Origin: Chitinophagaceae bacterium
GTDB lineage: Bacteria > Bacteroidota > Bacteroidia > Chitinophagales > Chitinophagaceae
Direction of reading: 5' to 3'
DNA length: 64,000 nt
Assembly: GCA_020403425.1 (NCBI GenBank)
Contig: JADBXR010000025.1
Span: 1 to 64,000, forward strand
The notes under the pieces are model-generated. The model saw only the letters and a program-made list of their open reading frames with translations. It did no database searches and was not told the DNA's origin. Below are positions 58,401-64,000 of this stretch, one piece after another. The translations under genes were made by a program, and so were the position numbers. The stretch's first letter is position 1, and each line of letters begins with the position of its first letter.

Positions 58401-58632
58401 ACTGCGTGAGGTTCGCCTGGAGTACAGTATCCCGACAGCACGTTTAAAGAACAGTGTATTCAAAGGCGCATCCTTTGCCGTGTACGGTCGCGACCTGTTC
58501 ATGATCACCAGCTTCCCGATGTTTGATCCCGAAACAGCTTCACTGAATGGTGCTACCCTGTTACCCGGTGTTGAAATGGGACAGTTACCTTCTACCAGGA
58601 CCATGGGCGTTAACCTTACTTTAAAATTCTAA
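55414..58632 (+). CDS. SusC/RagA family TonB-linked outer-membrane protein
   Basis: A 1072-aa receptor for uptake of glycans or peptides. Signal peptide (1-24, LVLMALLSIPFSQGTYAQ), then the CarboxypepD-like beta-sandwich domain (about 38-115; VSVSGIIRDAETNSPVKDVTISIEG), the TonB box/plug (ALGISRKQKALGYSVQSI, IDRDNPDDIESITVLKGAGATALYG), and a 22-strand barrel ending in MGVNLTLKF. It forms the pair with the next gene. No CAZyme or sigma/anti-sigma gene adjoins, so the substrate is unknown; the flanking phosphatase may hint at a phosphate-bearing polymer. Confidence 0.95.
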   Translation: MKLLKLVLMALLSIPFSQGTYAQASPKNDNKKQGNVQVSVSGIIRDAETNSPVKDVTISIEGKKAIGVSKEDGSFSVSVTKGSTLVFTMVSFASQRMLVNESVQNKPIMLARESKELENVVVTALGISRKQKALGYSVQSIGEADLNDARSNNWSSALSGKVAGLNLISAGSGPLNSTRISLRGDASMNPDGNNALIVVDGIPKNSTMTSSGVNNAYGAGSGNDIPIDFGNGISDINPDDIESITVLKGAGATALYGSRAANGALIITTKSGNRKDKGIGVTFNSNASVNTVLKWPDYQYEYGQGTGKALNAAGEKYYSYGASADGASTSGTSSAYGPKFDGQQYFQYDPEKQGAGTTRTPWVPYKDNIKGFWRTGYTITNNISLEGGNDKGSVRASLTHSKNEWIMPNTGFERISAAFSTNYKISDKIKITAKLNYTNKQSDNLPGTGYNNQSIAYFMIFQNPNVDLNWYRDRWKKGFEQVDQIHPFSSFIDNPFLIAYEMTNSVNSNNVVGNIAATYQVTKKIDLMLRSGIDLTSEQRKQQRPFSTANYLKGYFKQQNIADYEVNSDFLISYRDKFGADFDFTASAGGNAMTRKYNRQDAYVDGLVIPGVYKLTNGSGMPIVTATDRNKQVNSLYGMASLSYKGKYFIDVTGRNDWSSTLPLMSNSFFYPSVNTSFILSDIFRLPAAISFAKARFSIAQVGNDTDPYKTKKYYGTSEFPASGSVPTILPNANLKPEISSSKEFGLDVRLFNSRLNFDITLYHNLTKNQILEVPLDPTTGYTRAVLNAGVVRNRGIEVVVSGQPIRSSRFKWVATATWSKNENRVLELAEGMDGKQDIGYGGNATIQARVGGTTGDIYGFALVRNNEGKVIYDATSGLPVRPSDISYIGKAYADWKGGLKNEFTYKTFRLSVLVDGQLGGIIYSQTHHKMTEQGKLVHTLNGRAENYIIGEGVVLDAATGKYIPNTKKVLPVDYYTEYYRRANVETNSFDASYLKLREVRLEYSIPTARLKNSVFKGASFAVYGRDLFMITSFPMFDPETASLNGATLLPGVEMGQLPSTRTMGVNLTLKF

Positions 58633-58645
58633 CACTAACAATCGT

Positions 58646-60112
58646 ATGAAACATATCGCAAAAATTAGTTCTGTTGTTCTTCTGGCCGGCTGTCTGTTCA
58701 GCTCCTGCACCAAGAATTTCGAGGAGATCAACACAGACCCCAACCGTATTGATGCCATCAGTCCGGGAACACTGATCAACCCCATCATCTATAATGTATC
58801 TGGTTACAACATGCTGCGTGCAGATGATATCACTTTTAACCTCATGCAGGTGGCACTTCCGTTCCCGAGCGCTTCGGGTGGCCTGCACAGGTATGATATA
58901 TCCGAGAACGCCGGTAACGGAACCTGGAACACCTACTACCAGTGGCTGAATAACGTGAAAGAGATGTACAACACTTCGGTGAAGGCAAGTGATGTGAACT
59001 ACCAGGCCATTGCCATGACCTTACATGCCTGGATGTTCTCTAACCTGACAGACTGTTTTGGCGATGTGCCCATGCAGGAAGCTGTGCAGGGTGATGCCGG
59101 CATCCTTCACCCTAAGTTCGATACGCAGGAAACCATCTATACCACCCTGCTGAAGAACCTGGATTCGGCCAACAACCTGTACAATACATCCAAGTCGATG
59201 ATCTATGGTACAGAGATCCTGTATGCCAACAATGTGAGCAAGTGGAAGAAATTCACCAACTCGCTGCGTATGCGGTTGTTGCTGCGCCTGTCTAAAAAGA
59301 CCAGCGTAAATGCCTATGCACAGCTGAAGACCATGATCGATAACCCTGCCAAATACCCGGTATTCACCAGCAATGATGATGCAGCCGTTGTAAAATTGAC
59401 CGGTATCACCCCGCTCACATCACCCTGGGGCAGGCCGGTGGATTTCACTTCCTACCGGGCAGTTGGAAAATTCTTCCTCGACAGCCTCAACGCTTTTAAC
59501 GATCCACGCAGGGCCAAATTCGCCACACAGGCAAGAAATGCCGCCGGTTCTGCTACTATCGGTTATATGGGTATCCCAAGCGGATATACCGGGAGTGAAA
59601 CGCAGTTCAATTATATTCCTTCGAATGTGAACGTATCGCTGGTGACGGCTTCCTCCAATTCCGTTACACCCATGATCTGTGTGATCATGCCATATGCAGA
59701 AGTGGAGTTCATCAAAGCAGAGGTTCAGTTCATGAACAACAATACGGCCGCCGCCAAAACCGCTTACGAAGCAGGTGTAAAAGCCGCCGTAGAACAATGG
59801 GGCGCTGTAATGCCGACCGATTATTTCACCAACCCGGCTTATGCTTCTGCCACAGCATACAATGGAACGCTGCACCGCATTTTACTGCAGAAATACTATG
59901 CCCTGTTTTTTGTTGATTACCAGCAGTGGTTCGAGTACAGGCGTACCGGAATGCCTGTATTACCGGTCAATGCGGGTATTGTTGGCAAGCAAATGCCCAC
60001 CCGTTTCAAATATCCCATTGCAGTACGCACCAATAACCCCGACAATTACCAGGTTGCCGTACAATCCATGGGCGGCGATCTGAATACCACCAAGGTCTGG
60101 TGGGAAAAATAA
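58646..60112 (+). CDS. SusD/RagB family lipoprotein
   Basis: A 488-aa outer-membrane lipoprotein that acts as the lid on the SusC channel. Lipobox LFSSC (Cys near 21), then the TPR-rich fold of the SusD_RagB group: FEEINTDPNRIDAISPGT, YNMLRADDITFNL, YQWLNNVKEMY, MTLHAWMFSNLTDCFGDVPMQEAVQG, RMRLLLRLSKKTSVNAY and a late PYAEVEFIKAEVQFM helix. The end (KVWWEK) is the typical short C-terminus. It begins 13 nt after the SusC stop and is followed by a strong terminator. Confidence 0.95.
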   Translation: MKHIAKISSVVLLAGCLFSSCTKNFEEINTDPNRIDAISPGTLINPIIYNVSGYNMLRADDITFNLMQVALPFPSASGGLHRYDISENAGNGTWNTYYQWLNNVKEMYNTSVKASDVNYQAIAMTLHAWMFSNLTDCFGDVPMQEAVQGDAGILHPKFDTQETIYTTLLKNLDSANNLYNTSKSMIYGTEILYANNVSKWKKFTNSLRMRLLLRLSKKTSVNAYAQLKTMIDNPAKYPVFTSNDDAAVVKLTGITPLTSPWGRPVDFTSYRAVGKFFLDSLNAFNDPRRAKFATQARNAAGSATIGYMGIPSGYTGSETQFNYIPSNVNVSLVTASSNSVTPMICVIMPYAEVEFIKAEVQFMNNNTAAAKTAYEAGVKAAVEQWGAVMPTDYFTNPAYASATAYNGTLHRILLQKYYALFFVDYQQWFEYRRTGMPVLPVNAGIVGKQMPTRFKYPIAVRTNNPDNYQVAVQSMGGDLNTTKVWWEK

Positions 60113-60133
60113 AATTTCCTTTTGTTTAAGTGT

Positions 60134-60164
60134 AAAAGCCACCTCTTTTGGAGGTGGCTTTTTT
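60134..60164 (+). terminator. Terminator of the SusCD operon
   Basis: AAAAGCCACCTC (60134-60145) and GAGGTGGCTTTT (60151-60162) pair perfectly around TTTTG, with six T. Confidence 0.9.
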
Positions 60165-60261
60165 GCGCCGGACCGCTTACAAGAAACGACAGACATGATT
60201 TTGGTAGGCATGGGTTACTTTTTGCCGGATTGGGTATTAAGGGGTACATACCAAACCTGAC

Positions 60262-60552
60262 ATGATACAAAAAACATATTTCAAGACCAAAGATTATTGC
60301 AAAGTAAAATTCTCATTTACTGTTGAAAACGCTGAAACAGTAGAGATCCTCGGACTGAACAGCGATTGGGAAAATGCCATTGTGATGAGCAAAAAGAAGG
60401 ATGGCAGCTTCAGTACGGATGTTTCCCTTCCCAAGAACTCGCAACATGAATTCAAATACCGCATCAATGCCACTGAATGGGTAAACGACCCTGCTGCCGA
60501 CAGCGAACAACCCAATGTATTTGGCGGGAGTAACAGTGTGATCTCTTTATAG
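60262..60552 (+). CDS. Isoamylase early-set (CBM48-like) domain protein
   Basis: A 96-aa single-domain beta-sandwich: KVKFSFTVENAETVEILGLNSDW, then DGSFSTDVSLPKNSQHEFKYRINATEWVND and QPNVFGGSNSVISL. This is the E-set/CBM48 fold that binds alpha-glucan in starch enzymes, or AMP-kinase beta subunits. It has no signal peptide and no catalytic part, so it is probably a cytoplasmic glycogen-related or scaffold protein. It lies between the SusCD operon and the T9SS genes and is probably unrelated to them. Confidence 0.8.
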   Translation: MIQKTYFKTKDYCKVKFSFTVENAETVEILGLNSDWENAIVMSKKKDGSFSTDVSLPKNSQHEFKYRINATEWVNDPAADSEQPNVFGGSNSVISL

Positions 60553-60593
60553 AGGGAGCGTTGAATGGGGTACCCTCTCTTACCATAAGAGTT

Positions 60594-61610
60594 CTAAAAA
60601 AAACAAGGTATCCCCTTTTTCCTGATGCCCGGGGTAAAGAAATACTGGAAACTCAACTCAAGGCTACCCGCGTATTTCTGCTGGCGCTTCAGATCTGAAC
60701 CGGTAATATCGTAACTCAGTCCCAGTTGAAAATCCTGTGTGCGCAAACCTGCATAGGGATACCAAGCATCGGCTACCCGCCACCAGGCACCCAGGTATAG
60801 ATCCTTGTCGGTATCCCCGAGTGAAAAACCATATGCCGATCCCAGCACATATTCAGTAGCTCCCCCCTGAAACATTATATGACTGCTGAAAAAAAGATTG
60901 TCTGTCTCATTCACAAACAAGTTGGCACTGGCGTGTGCTGTATAGCGACTGGCTATAGTTGGATTGGTATTACTGAAATAGGAAAGTTTTGGCTTCATGA
61001 TATGATACATGGCCGTGCCAAATGAAAAACGATTCCCTCTCTCATCCTTGAAATTATATAATAAACCCGCATTCAGGTCCATATAGGTAACTGAACGGTT
61101 ATTGATATTTTCCCCACTGGGTATACTGATATCAAAGCCTGACCCTGTAAACTGGTTGTTGTAATAGATCCGTCCGAAATCGATACTGTTACGGGCCATA
61201 GTGGCCTGTATACCGATCCCGATCGACTGGTCGCCTTCCGCATCCAGTCCCTTATTGAAACCGGTTGACAAAGACAGGTATTGATTCTGGAAAATACCCC
61301 CTGCAGATTCATCGTACAGGGCATGCACACCTACCCCCCACCGGTCGTTACTGCCGATATGGTTCTGCAATATTTTAGTATCGAAAGAAACGGTACCGGT
61401 CGTATATGGATCACCGGTATTAGCCCACTGGTTACGGTAGGTAAGGGCAAGTCTCTGTTTACCGTCGAAATATCCTGTAAATGCCGGGTTGAAGGTAAGC
61501 GGCGAGCTAAAGTATTGGGAGAAATGAGGATCCTGCGCCACGCCCTTCGCCGGAAGAACATGACCGATGATCAGTAAACACAAAACAATATATGGTCTCC
61601 CTTTATTCAT
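60594..61610 (-). CDS. PorP/SprF family type IX secretion system membrane protein
   Basis: A 338-aa outer-membrane barrel protein. Signal peptide to about residue 25 (MNKGRPYIVLCLLIIGHVLPAKGVAQ), then the PorP/SprF signature DPHFSQYFSSPLTFNPAFTGYFDGKQRLALTYRNQWA and many amphipathic strands (LYNFKDERGNRFSFGTAMYHI, GSAYGFSLGDTDKDLYLGAWWRVADAWYPYAGL, FQLGLSYDITGSDL), ending LSFQYFFTPGIRKKG. Such proteins anchor or help deliver a partner cargo with a type B sorting domain, normally encoded directly upstream, as is the case here (4 nt). Confidence 0.92.
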   Translation of the reverse strand: MNKGRPYIVLCLLIIGHVLPAKGVAQDPHFSQYFSSPLTFNPAFTGYFDGKQRLALTYRNQWANTGDPYTTGTVSFDTKILQNHIGSNDRWGVGVHALYDESAGGIFQNQYLSLSTGFNKGLDAEGDQSIGIGIQATMARNSIDFGRIYYNNQFTGSGFDISIPSGENINNRSVTYMDLNAGLLYNFKDERGNRFSFGTAMYHIMKPKLSYFSNTNPTIASRYTAHASANLFVNETDNLFFSSHIMFQGGATEYVLGSAYGFSLGDTDKDLYLGAWWRVADAWYPYAGLRTQDFQLGLSYDITGSDLKRQQKYAGSLELSFQYFFTPGIRKKGIPCFF

Positions 61611-61614
61611 ACCC

Positions 61615-64000
61615 TCAGTTGATCAATAAAACGTTTCCACTCCGTTTAATGGATACACCTCTTCCATCCACCGCTTCAGCCACCCAGATATATGTTCCCG
61701 CAGGTTGCATTCGTCCATTGTATGTTCCGTTCCAACCGTTTTGCGGAGAAGCATCACTGGTCTGGAATACCAGGTTGCCCCAGCGGTTGTAGATCTTGAA
61801 ATAGACCAGGGTCCTTATGCCGGATAAGATGGGATAACACCTGTCGTTCACCCCATCTCCATTGGGCGTAAAACCATTCCCTACAAATATATCCCCATCA
61901 AATAACAGCTTTACAGCAACTGTATCAGTTGTGCTACAGGAAGCACTGTTGGTGATCGTAACTGTATATTCCTGGTCCTGGTTTAGTACTGCTGTAGGAT
62001 ATTGTACGGTAGTGCTGTTCAGTCCGGTTGCCGGTTGCCAGCGATACAAGGCACCGAGCGAACGAGCGGATAACACAACAGCTTTCCCTGCTACGGCATT
62101 TACGGTTAGATAGCGCATAGGTACTCGGGCAGAATCGATATAATAGGTCGTGGTGATACTCTCTGTAAGTGTTGGGCAGGACATATTGTTCGCCGTAAGT
62201 GTAACGGTATAATCTCCTCCGCGGGTGTAGGTATGGGCCGGCGAAAAAATATTTGACTGTGAGCCATCACCAAAATCCCATGACCAGATAATGTTGCCTG
62301 AATTGGCGTATGTGGAATTATTGCTGAAGCTGGACGGTGATCCTGCACAACGGCTGTCAGGCTGGAACCGCAATACGGGTTTTACCAGCACATCCAAACG
62401 CACAGGATTGGATGCTTCACTCACACAACCTTCGCTTGAAATGAACTTTACCGAATAAACACCAGCAGAACTGGCCGAAAAACCCGCAGAAGTGGCGCCC
62501 GCAACAGGTTGCTGGTTCAACAGCCATTGATAGGCATCTGCACCGGATGCCCTCAGCTCCAACGAAGAGCCGCTGCAGACATAATTCACGAGGGGAGTTT
62601 GTAAAATACCGGCTGGCTGCGGGTTAACAAGAACAGAAACCGGCACTGCAGCTGAACAACTGCTTCCTGGAACGGTCCCTTTAATAAAGTAGGTGCCCGA
62701 AATATTCACAGCGGCAGGATTGCTTACCGCAGAAGTCAACAATGCATCGGTGAAATAGGTATACTGCAGGCCGGAAGTGCTTCCCTGGGTTACAGCCGGA
62801 TTGGTCAGGTCGATGGTGGCTGGGGCACAAACAGCGGCAGGATCCTGTACCGTAACCCTTGGGGGGTCAGTGATCACTACGGATACCGCTTTTGAACTGC
62901 TGCAACCAGTAGGTAATGTTCCTTTGATATAATAAGTGCCAGACACACCCACTGCAGCAGGGGTAGCTAACGATCTTGTTGTGGTAGCATCCGAAAAATA
63001 AGTAAACACGGTCCCGGCCGTACTGCCGGCTGTTATAGTCCCTGCAGTAAGGTTAACGGTAGCAGGTGCACATACCGCTGCAGGATCGGTGACAACCAAG
63101 ACAGGCAAAGGATCCACCGTTACCCGTGTTTCGGCAGAACTGGCTGAACAACCATTGACATCCGTCACTGTTACCGAAGCATTGAGCGATGTATTGGTGC
63201 TGATCGACCGTGTAGTGGCTCCCGTACTCCATAGATAAGCACTTGCAGCACTGGCGGTCAGGGTTACAGAAGATCCGGCGCAAACGGAAGTTGAACCAGC
63301 GGGACTGATGGTTGCCACAGGTAATGGATTCACCACCACATTGGTAGCAACAGAACTGGCACTGCATCCATTGGCATCCGTCACCCTTACCGACCTGGGT
63401 CCGGCAGTTGTTATCAGGATGGTACGGGTAGTGGCACCATTGCTCCACAGGTAACTGGTACCCAAACTGGCTGTCAGGTCGGCCGAGCCACCGGAACAGA
63501 AAGCAACAGGATCCCCATTATTGATCGTAACCACCGGTAACGGATTCACCACCACATTGGTAGCTGCAGAACTGGCACTGCATCCATTGACATCCGTCAC
63601 CCTTACTGAAGGCGTTGCTGAACCCGTTACGGTAATAGACCTTGTGGTGGCACCGGTACTCCATAAATAGCTGTTCCCCGCAGTGGATGTCAGCGTTACC
63701 GAACCTCCGGCACAAAAAACGGTGGGTCCGCTGGCAGAAATATTGGCCACCGGCAATGCATTGACCGTTACAGGTGTTACGGCAGAAGTAGCGCTGCATC
63801 CATTGGCATCTATAACTTTTACGGAGGGACTTGCAGAGCTGGTTACTCGGATGGTTCTTGTGGTCTGACCATCACTCCACAAATAACTGCTACCGGCACT
63901 GGCCGTTAAGTTGACAGAACCGCCGGCACAAAAAACGGTAGGCCCATCTGCAGTAATAGCAGCATTGGGCAGCGTGTTTACCGTAACAACCGTAGCAGTG
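61615..64000 (-). CDS. Giant T9SS adhesin with Ig-like repeats and type B sorting domain (partial)
   Basis: The reading frame is open past the right edge, so at least the N-terminus is missing; 795 codons are visible. Tandem Ig-like repeats of about 72 residues (216 bp) begin at the edge, each with a CAGGSVTLTA-type strand, SYLWSTGATTRSI, the VTD-x-NGCSASSA unit and an NPLPV linker; at least four copies. Two longer units with TYYIKGT and DPAAVCAP follow, as in the T9SS protein at the left end of the window, then a PKD domain (WSWDFGDGSQSNIFSPAHTY) and the gliding motility-associated C-terminal domain (GNGFTPNGDGVNDRCYP ... YNRWGNLVF ... GTYIWVAEA). It is exported by type IX secretion; the role is probably adhesion. 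4 nt upstream of the PorP/SprF gene. Confidence 0.93.
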   Translation of the reverse strand, partial: TATVVTVNTLPNAAITADGPTVFCAGGSVNLTASAGSSYLWSDGQTTRTIRVTSSASPSVKVIDANGCSATSAVTPVTVNALPVANISASGPTVFCAGGSVTLTSTAGNSYLWSTGATTRSITVTGSATPSVRVTDVNGCSASSAATNVVVNPLPVVTINNGDPVAFCSGGSADLTASLGTSYLWSNGATTRTILITTAGPRSVRVTDANGCSASSVATNVVVNPLPVATISPAGSTSVCAGSSVTLTASAASAYLWSTGATTRSISTNTSLNASVTVTDVNGCSASSAETRVTVDPLPVLVVTDPAAVCAPATVNLTAGTITAGSTAGTVFTYFSDATTTRSLATPAAVGVSGTYYIKGTLPTGCSSSKAVSVVITDPPRVTVQDPAAVCAPATIDLTNPAVTQGSTSGLQYTYFTDALLTSAVSNPAAVNISGTYFIKGTVPGSSCSAAVPVSVLVNPQPAGILQTPLVNYVCSGSSLELRASGADAYQWLLNQQPVAGATSAGFSASSAGVYSVKFISSEGCVSEASNPVRLDVLVKPVLRFQPDSRCAGSPSSFSNNSTYANSGNIIWSWDFGDGSQSNIFSPAHTYTRGGDYTVTLTANNMSCPTLTESITTTYYIDSARVPMRYLTVNAVAGKAVVLSARSLGALYRWQPATGLNSTTVQYPTAVLNQDQEYTVTITNSASCSTTDTVAVKLLFDGDIFVGNGFTPNGDGVNDRCYPILSGIRTLVYFKIYNRWGNLVFQTSDASPQNGWNGTYNGRMQPAGTYIWVAEAVDGRGVSIKRSGNVLLIN

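Noticed and set aside
59420..59875. 151-aa minus-strand frame inside the susD gene
   Set aside because: Antisense shadow of the SusD gene with no family features.

Overview
The window comes from a member of the Bacteroidota, most likely a Chitinophagaceae-type soil or freshwater bacterium. The signs are a SusC/SusD pair, a SusE-like lipoprotein, a GH97 glycosidase, two large secreted proteins with the gliding/type IX secretion C-terminal sorting domain, a PorP/SprF protein, several TonB-dependent receptors, and promoters of the Bacteroidota form TTG-N19-TAnnTTTG, which I could place exactly in front of three genes (tRNA-Asn with N18, the 16825 operon and the tetR gene with N19). It reads as ordinary chromosome: one tRNA, no rRNA, no insertion sequence, no CRISPR, no prophage. 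All genes look intact except the last, which runs off the right edge.

Layout. 1-380: two different phased short tandem repeats. 381-7151: SIMPL protein, a T9SS cargo protein with an apparent CTG start, an RhlE-type RNA helicase, a beta-barrel protein, HflX (TTG start, behind a nested inverted repeat) and a Rieske protein. 7217-8442: tRNA-Asn followed by an AT-rich SbtA-type bicarbonate transporter gene that looks foreign. 8541-12756: VanZ fusion protein, then a three-gene photolyase/cryptochrome operon. 12830-19444: GH97 alpha-glucosidase, a lipase-like hydrolase, and a four-gene membrane-protein operon with its own winged-helix regulator and operator. 19534-24722: DUF2891, VOC, lone TrpF homologue, SDR, serine beta-lactamase-like hydrolase, TauE/SafE.

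24859-31525 is a TetR-controlled drug-efflux operon (TetR, TolC, HlyD, two ATPases, two ABC-2 permeases: a YbhGFSR-type pump with YbhF split in two). 31626-35257: acyltransferase, Omp85 barrel, MFS transporter. 35355-38729: a likely copper/metal-uptake group (small Cys protein, OprC/NosA-like TonB receptor, DUF2202 ferritin-like lipoprotein) behind a Crp/Fnr-like palindrome. 38867-45790: CHAD protein, a tandem tyrosine phenol-lyase/tryptophanase pair that can be told apart by active-site residues, a sugar-acid dehydratase of the IlvD/Edd family, and a SusE-like lipoprotein.

46088-64000: WYL regulator with its own operator, FecA-like receptor, an exported RidA, dCMP deaminase, GMC oxidoreductase, a YncE-propeller/phosphatase fusion divergent from a SusCD pair, an early-set (CBM48-like) protein, and finally a PorP/SprF gene with its partner giant T9SS adhesin. 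The best candidates for new biology are the photolyase operon, whose first product has lost the iron-sulfur cluster ligands and whose last product seems to carry its two domains in reversed order, the TPL/TnaA pair, and the exported RidA.
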